Part shown: positions 45,175-54,101 of the stretch, piece by piece
How positions within the stretch are numbered: position 1 is the stretch's first letter
Layout of the letters: the number at the start of each line of letters is the position of its first letter
Assembly (NCBI RefSeq): GCF_016905005.1
Contig: NZ_JADIKC010000008.1
Coordinates: 1-64,000, forward strand
Length of the DNA: 64,000 bases
Direction: 5' to 3'
From: Dyella kyungheensis
Lineage (GTDB): Bacteria; Pseudomonadota; Gammaproteobacteria; Xanthomonadales; Rhodanobacteraceae
The notes under the pieces: generated by a model
The model's input: only the letters and a program-made list of their open reading frames with translations
Database searches by the model: none
What the model was told of the DNA's origin: nothing
Made by a program: the position numbers and the translations under genes

Positions 45175-45207
45175 ATTACGATCATCATATAGCATGATGA
45201 TCGTAAT
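45175..45207. promoter_or_regulatory. Perfect palindromic operator upstream of the amidase operon
   Basis: ATTACGATCATCAT (45175-45188) and ATGATGATCGTAAT (45194-45207) are exact reverse complements separated by ATAGC. It lies 66 nt before the amidase ATG, where a promoter would be. It is the best candidate for the binding site of the TetR repressor encoded two genes further on. Confidence 0.82.
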
Positions 45208-45399
45208 TCAATAGGCCAAATTCAGGCCGCGAGCAGGGCGCTCAACACGAGCACACCTTTCAGACGGTGCTAGAACCCTCTCACGCAGTTATCGCGAACT
45301 GCGCATTTCTTGCCCAGTTGGCAGCCGTCACGCCTGCTTTCCAGTCGCGGCGAAAGCTCGTGTAGCAGAGGTCGCCGACGCCTCGTCCAAGTTACGATT

Positions 45400-45536
45400 T
45401 ATTAATATACTGATAGGTATAGTTATTCCATGTCGAGAGACATCAGTCCCACCGCTTAGCCTGGCTTCCCCTCCTACCTAAGCAAACTAAAGATGGATGA
45501 CCCAAAGCCCGCAGGCTCCCCTTGCGGGCTTTTTAT
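45400..45536 (+). ncRNA. Candidate small RNA with strong terminator
   Basis: An AT-rich promoter-like stretch (ATTAATATACTGATAGGTAT with TATAGT) near 45400-45424 is followed about 110 nt later by an excellent intrinsic terminator at 45504-45535. No ORF ends before that terminator. The interval holds a CCCCTCCTACC segment that would base-pair with Shine-Dalgarno sequences if unpaired. The combination suggests a small regulatory RNA, but no homologue is recognised. Confidence 0.4.
45504..45535 (+). terminator. Strong Rho-independent terminator without an obvious gene
   Basis: A stem of ten pairs AAAGCCCGCA/TGCGGGCTTT around GGCTCCCCT, followed by TTTATTT. The nearest protein gene upstream on this strand ends 3.7 kb away. 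Confidence 0.85.
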
Positions 45537-45616
45537 TTGTCGATACCGAGGAAGGTGCTGTCCACACTATTGAGCCCTGTAGGACTTGTCGCTCCAAAGG
45601 CGTCTACGGGTAAGGA

Positions 45617-45917
45617 TTGCCCGTGTGGGAGTTCGAGCGCGACGGCGACGCAGTGCGCATCGATCCCACCGGCCCGCTGCGTACGCGTCCGGGTGCCGCG
45701 TCCGACTTGCTCATCCAGGGCGCGCTGGCCGAGATGGGTGTGGTGCACATCTATGATGAACTCTTACGTCCCCACTTCGATTTAGGCGGGCTGGTCCCCA
45801 TCCTTAAGGACTGGGAGCAACCTTCGGTGGCCCCTTCCTCTATTTCCCGTGGCGACGGAACCTGCCCACGCCGCTACGCGCTTTCGTGGACTTCGTGAAG
45901 GCCCGCGACGCCGGATA
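45617..45917 (+). pseudogene. Truncated and frameshifted LysR-family regulator (C-terminal part)
   Basis: The frame reads VWEFERDGDAVRIDPTGPLR, then ALAEMGVVHIYDELLRPHFD and LGGLVPILKDWEQP, a LysR effector-domain C-terminus. After about 45825 the frame shifts to GGPFLYFPWRRNLPTPLRAF, VDFVKARDAG and stop (45915-45917). The DNA-binding half is absent. This dead gene lies at the edge of the restriction-modification island. Confidence 0.82.
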
Positions 45918-46007
45918 GGCTCACGAGCAGTGCCGCTCATCGCGTGCGGACGTGTGAATACCCGTGTCCAGTGGTGATCCTGGACGTAGCTGGACCGTTG
46001 CGATCGA

Positions 46008-46045
46008 GCGGCCAAGTTATGGTTCAAAGCCGCGGCCAACTTATG
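46008..46045. repeat. Direct repeat GCGGCCAA[G/C]TTATG, possible IS end remnant
   Basis: Two 14-nt copies with one difference lie 24 nt apart in a non-coding stretch before hsdR. Multiple short terminal repeats are typical of some IS families (for example IS21-type ends), but no transposase is present. Confidence 0.35.
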
Positions 46046-46162
46046 CTTTAGCGAACAGAAGCGCACGGAACTCCGTTCGCCGCTTTATCGCCTTACCCGG
46101 GACTTGCTTTGCTAAGCTTCTGAAAGTGAGCCTTGAACAGGCGACAGCAGGGGCTTTGGCCG

Positions 46163-48619
46163 GTGAACACAGGGACGAAACTTAGCGAGCGTGACGTCTG
46201 CACCAAGCTCATCACTCCGGCGTTGGTTGCTGCCGGGTGGGACGTGCAAACCCAAATTCGTGAAGAAGTTAGCTTCACTAAGGGTCGCATCATTGTCCGC
46301 GGGCGACTGGTCACCCGAGGCAAGGCCAAGCGTGCCGATTACGTCCTGTACTACAAGCATTTGCCACTGGCCTTGATTGAGGCCAAGGATCAAACGCATG
46401 CGGTCGGTGACGGTATGCAGCAAGCGTTGGGCTACGCCGCCGTACTGGACATTCCCTACGTTTTCTCCTCAAACGGCAAGGGCTTCCAATTTCACGACCG
46501 CACCGGCGTATCTGCGCAGCTCGAACAGACTCTATTAATGGACGAATTCCCCGGCTCTGAGGAGCTGTGGGGCCGCTACCGGCATTGGAAAGGACTCGCG
46601 CCTGAGCAGGAAAGCACCGTCCTACAGGCTTACTACGAGGACGGCACCGGCAAGGAGCCGCGCTACTACCAGCGCAATGCCATCAACGCAGCTGTCGAGG
46701 CCATCGCCAAGGGGCGGAATCGCATCTTGCTGGTAATGGCCACTGGTACGGGTAAGACATATACGGCGTTCCAGATCATCTGGCGTCTGTGGAAGTCGGG
46801 ACAGAAGAAACGCATTCTGTTTCTTGCCGACCGCAATGTGTTGATCGACCAGACCATGGTCAACGACTTTCGTCCGTTCGGCCCGGCGATGGCCAAGTTA
46901 AGCACTGCCAGCAAGACCATCGAGCGAGCAGACGGCAGCGAGGTCGAATTGACACTGGCGCTGGACAAGAAGCGTCGCATCGACCCCGCTTACGAGATCT
47001 ACCTCGGTCTGTATCAGGCCATCACTGGGCCGGAAGAGCGCCAGAAGTTGTTTCGCGAATTCTCGCGGGACTTCTTCGATCTCATCGTTATCGATGAGTG
47101 CCATCGTGGCAGCGCGGCCGAGGATTCGGCGTGGCGCGAGATCCTGGAGTACTTCGGAAACGCAACCCAGATAGGCCTCACCGCAACACCCAAGGAGACC
47201 GAGTACGTCTCTAACATCCATTACTTCGGCGAGCCGGTTTACACCTACTCGCTTAAACAAGGCATCAGCGACGGATTCCTCGCACCGTACAAGGTCATCA
47301 AGGTGCATCTGGATGTCGATGTGCAAGGGTACCGCCCGCAGCGCGGCGAAACCGATAAGTACGGTTATGCCATTGATGACCGGCTTTACAACGAGAAAGA
47401 TTTCGATCGCAGCCTCGTGATCGACGATCGCACCCAGCGCGTTGCCAAATGGATCTCCGACTACCTAAAGCAAAGTGGTGATCGGTTCCAGAAGACTATC
47501 GTGTTCTGCGTAGACACCGAGCATGCCGCGCGTATGCGCCAGGCGATGGTGAATGAGAATCCCGACCTGGTTAAGCAGAACCCTCGATACGTCATGCGTA
47601 TGACTGGCGATGATGTAGAAGGCACGGCTCAGCTAGGCAACTTCATTGACCCCGAGTCGACTTGGCCGGTCATTGTCACCACTTCACGCCTACTCTCGAC
47701 AGGCGTCGACGCGCAGACTTGTCGACTAATTGTGCTGGACCGCGAGATCGGCTCGATGACCGAGTTCAAGCAGATCGTCGGCCGTGGCACGCGCGTGCAC
47801 GAGGACACCCACAAGTACTACTTCACTCTTGTGGACTTTCGCAAGGCGGCCAATCACTTTGCCGACCCGGATTTTGACGGCGAGCCGGTGCAGATTTATC
47901 AGCCCGAAGCATACGATCCGCCGGTTCCACCCGATGACATACCTCTTGATGAGGGGGGCATGCCATTGCCGCCACAGCCTACCGATGAAGAGACCATTGT
48001 CGATCGTCCGCCTCCGCAGATCCCGCCGCCTGTCGTAACCGACGACCGGCCACGCAAGTTCTACGTCAAGCACCGCCCAGTCACAGTGGCGCTTGAGCGC
48101 GTTGAATATCTTGACGAGTCCGGCAAGCTGGTTACCGAGTCCCTGCGCGATTACAGCCGCAATACCATTCGCGGCCATTTTGCGAGTCTCGACATCTTCC
48201 TTCGCCGTTGGCGCGATGCCGAGCGTAAAGAGTCGGTGCTCGCTGAATTGGCCGAGGAGGGATTATTGCTAGAGCCCCTTCACGAAGAAGTCGGCAAGGA
48301 CATTGATCCCTTTGACTTGATCTGCCATGTCGCTTTCGATCAACCTCCGCTCAGCCGACGCGAGCGCGCCGCCAGCGTGACCAAGCGAAATGTGTTCACT
48401 AAGTACGGTCCGCAAGCTCGCGTGGTCTTGGAGGCGCTGCTCGTCAAATATCGAGATGAAGGTGTAGTTGCAGATCTGGATAATGTACGGGTTCTGGAGA
48501 TTCCGCCTTTCAATGCGATGGGCACCCCGCTTCAGCTCATCAAGCCCTTCGGCAGCAAGGCAGGCTTCGAGAATGCTGTGCACGAGTTGCAGCAAGCCCT
48601 ATATGAAGAGATCGCATAG
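46163..48619 (+). CDS. hsdR: Type I restriction enzyme R subunit
   Basis: An 818-residue motor-nuclease subunit. The PD-(D/E)xK nuclease is N-terminal ([20 protein letters not shown]). Motor motifs follow: [31 protein letters not shown] and [12 protein letters not shown]. It pumps DNA past the bound complex and cuts at a distance when sites are unmethylated. It looks like the EcoA/EcoEI-type (Type IB) class. The GTG at 46163 ([21 protein letters not shown]) fits the usual N-terminus; a TTG at 46133 is possible. It opens the hsdR-FRG-hsdM-hsdS cluster, and the next gene starts 2 nt after its stop. Confidence 0.95.
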   Translation: MNTGTKLSERDVCTKLITPALVAAGWDVQTQIREEVSFTKGRIIVRGRLVTRGKAKRADYVLYYKHLPLALIEAKDQTHAVGDGMQQALGYAAVLDIPYVFSSNGKGFQFHDRTGVSAQLEQTLLMDEFPGSEELWGRYRHWKGLAPEQESTVLQAYYEDGTGKEPRYYQRNAINAAVEAIAKGRNRILLVMATGTGKTYTAFQIIWRLWKSGQKKRILFLADRNVLIDQTMVNDFRPFGPAMAKLSTASKTIERADGSEVELTLALDKKRRIDPAYEIYLGLYQAITGPEERQKLFREFSRDFFDLIVIDECHRGSAAEDSAWREILEYFGNATQIGLTATPKETEYVSNIHYFGEPVYTYSLKQGISDGFLAPYKVIKVHLDVDVQGYRPQRGETDKYGYAIDDRLYNEKDFDRSLVIDDRTQRVAKWISDYLKQSGDRFQKTIVFCVDTEHAARMRQAMVNENPDLVKQNPRYVMRMTGDDVEGTAQLGNFIDPESTWPVIVTTSRLLSTGVDAQTCRLIVLDREIGSMTEFKQIVGRGTRVHEDTHKYYFTLVDFRKAANHFADPDFDGEPVQIYQPEAYDPPVPPDDIPLDEGGMPLPPQPTDEETIVDRPPPQIPPPVVTDDRPRKFYVKHRPVTVALERVEYLDESGKLVTESLRDYSRNTIRGHFASLDIFLRRWRDAERKESVLAELAEEGLLLEPLHEEVGKDIDPFDLICHVAFDQPPLSRRERAASVTKRNVFTKYGPQARVVLEALLVKYRDEGVVADLDNVRVLEIPPFNAMGTPLQLIKPFGSKAGFENAVHELQQALYEEIA

Positions 48620-48621
48620 AC

Positions 48622-49470
48622 ATGGAGAAGGTCGGAAAGACTCACGTATTTTCGTATTTTGATGAGATCCAGGAGATACGAAAGGCGACTAATGTTCAAA
48701 TTCGAGGTGGTGCAGGGCATGCAGTGTCGTCCTATATGGAGCTGGCAAAGAAAGTTGCAGATCTTCAGTTCCATAATCGCGACTACGTGCTCCTTTTTCG
48801 AGGGCAGGGCAATGATTACAAGAATCGGCTGCGCAACACGACTCTCAAGCCTACCCTCTTTAGGGCAAGTGCTGGTCGTGGAGTTGATCCACCAGATCAA
48901 TTCGAGCTGTCGCAAAGATTTGACCGTCTTGCAGTATGCGAAAGAGATCTGGCCGAAACTTTTGAACGGGAGCAGATCACGGGTCGTCAGAGAATTGCGA
49001 GGTACCGAATCCTTCGATGGTCAATCCTGCAGCACTATGAGGTGTGCGCAACCCCCTTATTGGATGTTTCGCAATCCATTCGGGTTGCGGCGTCGTTTGC
49101 TTCCTTCGGGGCAAGGGGGGACGCGTTTTTTTACGTGCTGGCTGTGCCCAATATAAGCGGTGCCGTTACGGCGAGCGCGGAAGCGGGGCTACAGGTGATT
49201 AAACTTGCGGGTATATGCCCCCCTGACGCGGTGCGACCGCATATACAGGAAGGTTTTCTGCTCGGCGAATATCCTGAGATGCCAGACTTTGATCAGAAGC
49301 GTTACTACGCGCCTTATGAGATCGATTTCGGCCGGCGCTTAATCGCGAAATTCCGGCTCGATCTAAGGAGATTCTGGAGTGATCCGAACTTTACGAAGAT
49401 CGAACACGAAGCACTTTATCCGAACTTGCACGATCCATTGCTCAATTTGTTGAAAAACCTAGGTTCCTAA
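48622..49470 (+). CDS. FRG-domain protein embedded in the Type I R-M operon
   Basis: A 282-residue cytosolic protein. The FRG domain is seen as YVLLFRGQGN (residues ~55-64, with the name-giving Phe-Arg-Gly) and the second block ILQHYEVCATPLLDVSQSIR near 135-154 (the LQHYG-PTRLLDWT equivalent). It starts 2 nt after hsdR and ends 3 nt before hsdM, so it is certainly co-transcribed. Base composition is AT-richer than its neighbours. The role of FRG domains is unresolved. A gene packed this tightly between hsdR and hsdM is not part of the canonical system, which hints at an accessory or backup defence function. Confidence 0.85.
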   Translation: MEKVGKTHVFSYFDEIQEIRKATNVQIRGGAGHAVSSYMELAKKVADLQFHNRDYVLLFRGQGNDYKNRLRNTTLKPTLFRASAGRGVDPPDQFELSQRFDRLAVCERDLAETFEREQITGRQRIARYRILRWSILQHYEVCATPLLDVSQSIRVAASFASFGARGDAFFYVLAVPNISGAVTASAEAGLQVIKLAGICPPDAVRPHIQEGFLLGEYPEMPDFDQKRYYAPYEIDFGRRLIAKFRLDLRRFWSDPNFTKIEHEALYPNLHDPLLNLLKNLGS

Positions 49471-49473
49471 ATC

Positions 49474-50931
49474 ATGTCAGCCCGCACTACTGTCAAATCC
49501 ATCCAGGACCTCATGCGCCAGGATGTAGGCGTCGATGGGGACGCCCAGCGCCTATCTCAGCTGTGCTGGATGTTTTTCCTGAAGATCATCGACGATCAGG
49601 ATCAGCAGTTAGAGCTGATGCATGAAGGCTTCAAATCACCCATTCCGTCGCGCTTGCAGTGGCGAAGCTGGGCGGCCAACCCCGAAGGCGAAACCGGCGA
49701 CAGCTTGATGGCTTTCGTCAACGATGGTCTGTTCCCAGCGCTCAAGGAGCTGCAGACCTCGGGAAAGCAAGCCAGCCGCGCGCGTGTTATCCGCAGCCTT
49801 TTTGAGGATGCCTACAATTACATGAAGTCCGGACACCTGATGCGTCAGGTGATCAATAAAATCAACACAGTGGACTTCAACGATCTGGCCGAACGCAAGC
49901 ACTTCGGCGAGGTTTACGAACAACTGCTCAATGATCTACAAAATGCGGGCAACGCGGGTGAGTACTACACGCCGCGCGCGGTCACTGCCTTCATGGTTGA
50001 CCGTATCGATCCGCGTCCCGGCGAGAAATTGTTCGATCCGGCTTGTGGAACCGGTGGCTTTCTCACTTGCGCCATCCGCCATATGCGCGATCACTATGTG
50101 AAGTCTGTGACAGACGAGAAGGCCTTGCAGTCTTGCCTGCGTGCGGTGGAGAAAAAACCGCTCCCCCATATGCTGTGCGTCACCAACATGCTGCTACACG
50201 GCGTTGAGGACCCAGGCTTCGTGCGACGCGACAACACGCTGGCCCGGCCATATATCAGCTGGGAGCAGAAGGAGCGGGTGGATATTATCCTCGCGAATCC
50301 TCCGTTTGGCGGCCGCGAGGAAGATGGAATTGAGTCCAACTTCCCAGCGCACTTCCGCACAAAAGAAACCGCCGATCTTTTCCTTGCGCTCTTTATTCGC
50401 CTACTTAAGCCTGGCGGACGAGCAGCCGTTGTGTTGCCCGACGGTAGTCTGTTCGGTGAAGGCGTCAAGACGCGGCTGAAAGAGCACCTGCTGGAAGAGT
50501 GCAACCTTCACACCGTCGTGCGGTTGCCTAATAGCGTGTTCAAACCCTATGCCACCATCGGCACCAACCTGATGTTCTTCGATAAGGGCGCTCCCACGCG
50601 TGATATCTGGTACTACGAGCATCGCGTGCCCGATGGCCAGAAAGCCTACTCAATGACCAGGCCAATCCGGATCGATCACTTACAGGATTGTGTCGATTGG
50701 TGGGGTGGTGCCAGCCGCGAAGGTCGAGTGGAAACGCCGCAGGCGTGGAAGGTCTCTATCGAAGAAGTGAAGGCTCGAGGCTACAACCTCGATGTAAAGA
50801 ACCCGCACGCTGAAGCTAGGGACCATGGTGATCCGCAAGCGCTTCTTGCGGAACTGGTTGCCACCGAAAACGAAACGGCGCGGCTGCGCGACCAACTGAA
50901 GGCAGTTCTTGTCGAGGCGTTGGCGCGATGA
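49474..50931 (+). CDS. hsdM: Type I restriction-modification DNA methyltransferase subunit
   Basis: A 485-residue N6-adenine methyltransferase subunit. It has an N-terminal helical domain (LSQLCWMFFLKIIDDQDQ), the SAM-binding motif I FDPACGTGGFL, the catalytic motif IV ILANPPFGG, and NAGEYYTPRAV before motif I. With HsdS it methylates the host sites. The stop overlaps the hsdS ATG by four bases. Confidence 0.97.
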   Translation: MSARTTVKSIQDLMRQDVGVDGDAQRLSQLCWMFFLKIIDDQDQQLELMHEGFKSPIPSRLQWRSWAANPEGETGDSLMAFVNDGLFPALKELQTSGKQASRARVIRSLFEDAYNYMKSGHLMRQVINKINTVDFNDLAERKHFGEVYEQLLNDLQNAGNAGEYYTPRAVTAFMVDRIDPRPGEKLFDPACGTGGFLTCAIRHMRDHYVKSVTDEKALQSCLRAVEKKPLPHMLCVTNMLLHGVEDPGFVRRDNTLARPYISWEQKERVDIILANPPFGGREEDGIESNFPAHFRTKETADLFLALFIRLLKPGGRAAVVLPDGSLFGEGVKTRLKEHLLEECNLHTVVRLPNSVFKPYATIGTNLMFFDKGAPTRDIWYYEHRVPDGQKAYSMTRPIRIDHLQDCVDWWGGASREGRVETPQAWKVSIEEVKARGYNLDVKNPHAEARDHGDPQALLAELVATENETARLRDQLKAVLVEALAR

Positions 50932-53201
50932 ATGCACAGGAATTGCTTAGTTCATTGGAGATATTGGGAGATGGGCCTGCGCAAATTCAACAAATGCGTA
51001 AGGTTATCGTGGCACTCGCAATTTCCGGGAAGCTGACGAGCGCCGGTGGTGCTGCCGACCCGCAAAAGGCTTGGGCATTGTTAAGGAAAACTTTCGTAGC
51101 CGCCGCGCTTGTTGGAGGAGTTCCACGCAAAGGACTCGATGGCTCCATCGATAAAGATGACTTGCCGCGGGGATTTCTTGAGGCTGATCGATTTGTGCGC
51201 TTAGGCGACATAGCGAGGATCGAAAAGGGTCGCACGGGCATTAAAGGGGCGAAGCCGGGCCCGTTCCCGATGGTGGTCACGGCTGCCGCACGAACAACGA
51301 GCGAGCACTATGACTTTGACGGTGCAGCCGCAATTGTGCCTTTGGTATCGTCAACTGGGCACGGCAAAGCCAGCTTGCATCGTCTTCACTATCAGGAAGG
51401 GAAGTTCGCCTTGGGAACGATCTTGGCGGCGATCTTTCCACGTGACGAGCAGCTTGTATCTGCGCGATTCCTGTTTGAGTACCTGACAACATTTAAGGAC
51501 GAATTGCTCGTTTCACGAATGATAGGGACGGCAAATGTATCTCTAAGCGTCGGGAAAATAGCCGGCGTTCCCGTGCCTATCATTGACATGGCAACGCAAC
51601 GGAAGGTCGATGAGTTGATGGCGCTGTGCGACCGGCTGGAGATGGCACGAGTGCGCCGTGAGGCTACGCGTGATCAGTTGACTGCAGCTAGCCTCGCTCG
51701 CCTTGATATTCGTGACTCTGGCACTTTTCCGGATGACGTCCGTTTCGCCCTAAATAGTATTCCGGCACTTACCAGCCGCCCCGACCAGGTCAAGCAGCTT
51801 CGTCAAGCCATTCTCAACCTGGCCGTCCGTGGCAAGCTTGTGTCACAGCATCCACAGGACGGGCATTCATCGGACTTGTTAGCGCAAATCGCCAAGGAGA
51901 AGGCTCGGCAAGTGAATGCCGGGGAAATCCCGGGAGGAAAGGCAAACATCCGAGATACTAGGCGTCTGCCAAATGGACTTCCTGAATCCTGGGTATTGAT
52001 TGCTTTGAACGAGGTCTGCAGCTTAGTAACGAGCGGATCCCGCGGGTGGGCTGAGTTTTATGCGGACACCGGCGCTGGCTTTATTAGGTCACAAAATATC
52101 AAGTTCGGAACGCTCAATCTTGATGATATGGCCTTCGTCCGCCCGCCCTCAGATTCTGAGGGGAGCAGAACGAAAGTTGAGAAGGGCGATCTCCTTATTG
52201 TGATCACAGGCGCGGGAGTTACGAACACGGCTTTGTTGGATCATGAAATTGCTGAAGCATATGTCAGTCAGCATGTTGGCCTCATTCGGCCCACTGAGAA
52301 AAAGCTTTCAAGGTGGCTTCTGATGTGCCTTATGGCTAACGATGGTGGGCGAGCTGAGCTGCTTGAACGAGCTTATGGCGCTGGGAAACCTGGTCTAAAT
52401 CTCGAAAATATTCGATCGCTTTCTATTCCTCTTCCTCCCTTAGCAGAACAGCAGCGCATCGTCTCCAAAGTCGACGAACTCATGGTTCTTTGCGACCAAC
52501 TCGAAACAAGCATCGTCGCCGGAGAAGCCGTCCGCGGCCGCCTGCTCGACGCACTGCTGTGCGAGGCCCTTAAGCCTGTGTCCGAAATAAGTAGAAGGCG
52601 GTCGCGTGCTGCTGTAAGCGGCTACGTGGTCTCACGACTCGGTTCAAAGCGGAGTTTTGGCCGTACTGCACACATGAAGTACCTATATTTTGCCGAGTCT
52701 CGCCTTGGCTTGAGTCTGGGAGGACGATACATGCGTGAAGCTGCCGGTCCTCTAGACACGAGTATCTATGATCTGGAGAGGGAGGCAGAAGTTGCTGGTT
52801 GGTATACCCATAGCTCCGAGACGCTTTCTTCAGGCAACGAGAAGGTGAGTTATAAGCCCGGCAAGGCGCTCAAGTTAATTGCAACTGAGGGCATTACCGT
52901 CCTGGGCAGTATGCGCATAGAGATGGATCGCCTATTGGACCTTATGGGTGGCCTGAAGACGGAGCAGGTCGAAATTATCGCGACCCTCTTCGCTGCCTGG
53001 AATGACGCCCTGATCGATGGCGATGATCCGAGTGACGACTGGATCGTTAAGGAGGTTCGCGAGCACTGGCACAGCCGAAAGCAACGATTTACGCCGGCAG
53101 AACTTCTAAAGTGGCTCGGGTGGATGCGCCAAAGCGACATCGTTCCACTGGGTCACCCACCGCGTACGATCCAACAGACCACGATGGAGCTTGATCGATA
53201 G
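50928..53201 (+). CDS. hsdS: Type I restriction specificity subunit with a C-terminal extra domain
   Basis: A 757-residue subunit. Two target-recognition domains (about 85-225 and 345-510) are each followed by a conserved helical repeat (KVDELMALCDRLE near 228; KVDELMVLCDQLE near 516). That is the full usual HsdS, ending near residue 548. The remaining ~209 residues form an additional domain: HMKYLYFAESRLGLSLGGRY, AAGPLDTSIYDLEREAEVAG, then EQVEIIATLFAAWNDALIDG and FTPAELLKWLGWMRQ. The KYLYFAE...GPLD pattern faintly recalls Panacea (DUF4065) antitoxin domains, a tentative comparison. The function of the extension is unknown. Confidence 0.93.
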   Translation: MNAQELLSSLEILGDGPAQIQQMRKVIVALAISGKLTSAGGAADPQKAWALLRKTFVAAALVGGVPRKGLDGSIDKDDLPRGFLEADRFVRLGDIARIEKGRTGIKGAKPGPFPMVVTAAARTTSEHYDFDGAAAIVPLVSSTGHGKASLHRLHYQEGKFALGTILAAIFPRDEQLVSARFLFEYLTTFKDELLVSRMIGTANVSLSVGKIAGVPVPIIDMATQRKVDELMALCDRLEMARVRREATRDQLTAASLARLDIRDSGTFPDDVRFALNSIPALTSRPDQVKQLRQAILNLAVRGKLVSQHPQDGHSSDLLAQIAKEKARQVNAGEIPGGKANIRDTRRLPNGLPESWVLIALNEVCSLVTSGSRGWAEFYADTGAGFIRSQNIKFGTLNLDDMAFVRPPSDSEGSRTKVEKGDLLIVITGAGVTNTALLDHEIAEAYVSQHVGLIRPTEKKLSRWLLMCLMANDGGRAELLERAYGAGKPGLNLENIRSLSIPLPPLAEQQRIVSKVDELMVLCDQLETSIVAGEAVRGRLLDALLCEALKPVSEISRRRSRAAVSGYVVSRLGSKRSFGRTAHMKYLYFAESRLGLSLGGRYMREAAGPLDTSIYDLEREAEVAGWYTHSSETLSSGNEKVSYKPGKALKLIATEGITVLGSMRIEMDRLLDLMGGLKTEQVEIIATLFAAWNDALIDGDDPSDDWIVKEVREHWHSRKQRFTPAELLKWLGWMRQSDIVPLGHPPRTIQQTTMELDR

Positions 53202-53202
53202 C

Positions 53203-53488
53203 CTTTAGCGCAGACGATACGTTGTGGCACGCGTTTCCGCAGGACCGACCCTTCAAGCGGCTGCGAACGATTCGCCTGCCCGGATATAGCACGGCCGGCG
53301 ACAAGGACTGCTTTGCGTACTGGCTGGAATTCGTTCGGCTGATTAGGGCAGCATCGCCGCCGGCCTGTGAGCCTGCACTGACGCGCAGTTCAGCCGGTGT
53401 TTGCGCACCAACCGCATTCCGAAAAGCGCACGCTCGCCCCAACTATTTCCGACAGACGTTGAGACGGCCAATCGCTAGCTTCGTCTAG
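53203..53488 (+). other. Possible gene remnant after hsdS
   Basis: Directly after the hsdS stop an open frame reads AFSADDTLWHAFPQDRPFKR then LPGYSTAGDKDCFAYWLEFV. It has protein-like composition but no start codon of its own nearby, and the later part decays into low-quality sequence. It may be the tail of a lost gene at the island edge. I do not recognise it. The rest of 53202-53560 shows only the palindrome at 53531-53550. Confidence 0.3.
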
Positions 53489-53530
53489 CCATCCGCGAAT
53501 CCGATTTTTCTTGCAACGCCTCGCGAGTGG

Positions 53531-53550
53531 TCATGACTCCAAAGTCATGA
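53531..53550. repeat. Palindrome TCATGACT-CCAA-AGTCATGA
   Basis: An 8-bp perfect inverted repeat with a 4-nt spacer, 68 nt before the ATG of the next small gene. It could be an operator (for example for the HigA-like regulator nearby). No T-run, so not a terminator. Confidence 0.4.
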
Positions 53551-53617
53551 AGCGCGAGCCGTGAGTGCCGTTAACACCCACGACCCGCTAACCATCGCCA
53601 ACTCAGAGAAGTTGATC

Positions 53618-53962
53618 ATGGCTACCCGCGATCATACGGCAGGCATTCGCCCGTCAGTTCCCGCTGACCACACCCTCACTGGTCCTCCCGACGCCCTTCC
53701 TCCCGCACGCGTCGCGTGGCCCGAGACCTCCCCTCGAAGCACTCGCGCAGACATCGCCTTGGCGGTTCTCATGCTCACGCGCCTGCGTTACGACAGTGAG
53801 CAATGCCGCAAGGCGCAGGCCAGGGGATTCCGCGCCAGATCGTTGGTGTGGCCGCTTTCCGCGGCGGAAACCACCAGCCTTGGCACCGCGGTCGAATGCC
53901 TGCAGCAGTACGCCAGGCTGCTCGGCCACGAGCCACGAGTGAGTTCTCCGCACGGCCATTGA
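53618..53962 (+). CDS. Hypothetical protein
   Basis: A 114-residue protein, or 133 residues if a GTG at 53561 is used. The first half is Pro/Thr-rich and looks disordered. The second half has a helical segment (ADIALAVLMLTRLRYDSEQCRK) and a second helix (TSLGTAVECLQQYARLLGH). No family is recognised and no signal peptide is seen. It lies upstream of the HigA-like gene in the same direction. Confidence that it is a gene rests on codon pattern and position only. Confidence 0.5.
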   Translation: MATRDHTAGIRPSVPADHTLTGPPDALPPARVAWPETSPRSTRADIALAVLMLTRLRYDSEQCRKAQARGFRARSLVWPLSAAETTSLGTAVECLQQYARLLGHEPRVSSPHGH

Positions 53963-54101
53963 TCGCCCCGGCGGCGCATCGTTCTGCATGGCGGTGCGCC
54001 GCAACCTGGGGATCACTGACATAACCACTAGGCATTCGCTGGCACGAATGACCGTAGGCGCGCGCCTGATCTAAGGGCGTGCCTGACAGGGGAGCAAGTC
54101 C

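Noticed and set aside
38420-53201. tRNA-integrated genomic island with att sites starting at the tRNA
   Set aside because: No integrase gene and no second copy of the tRNA 3' end were seen, so integration at this tRNA is not supported.
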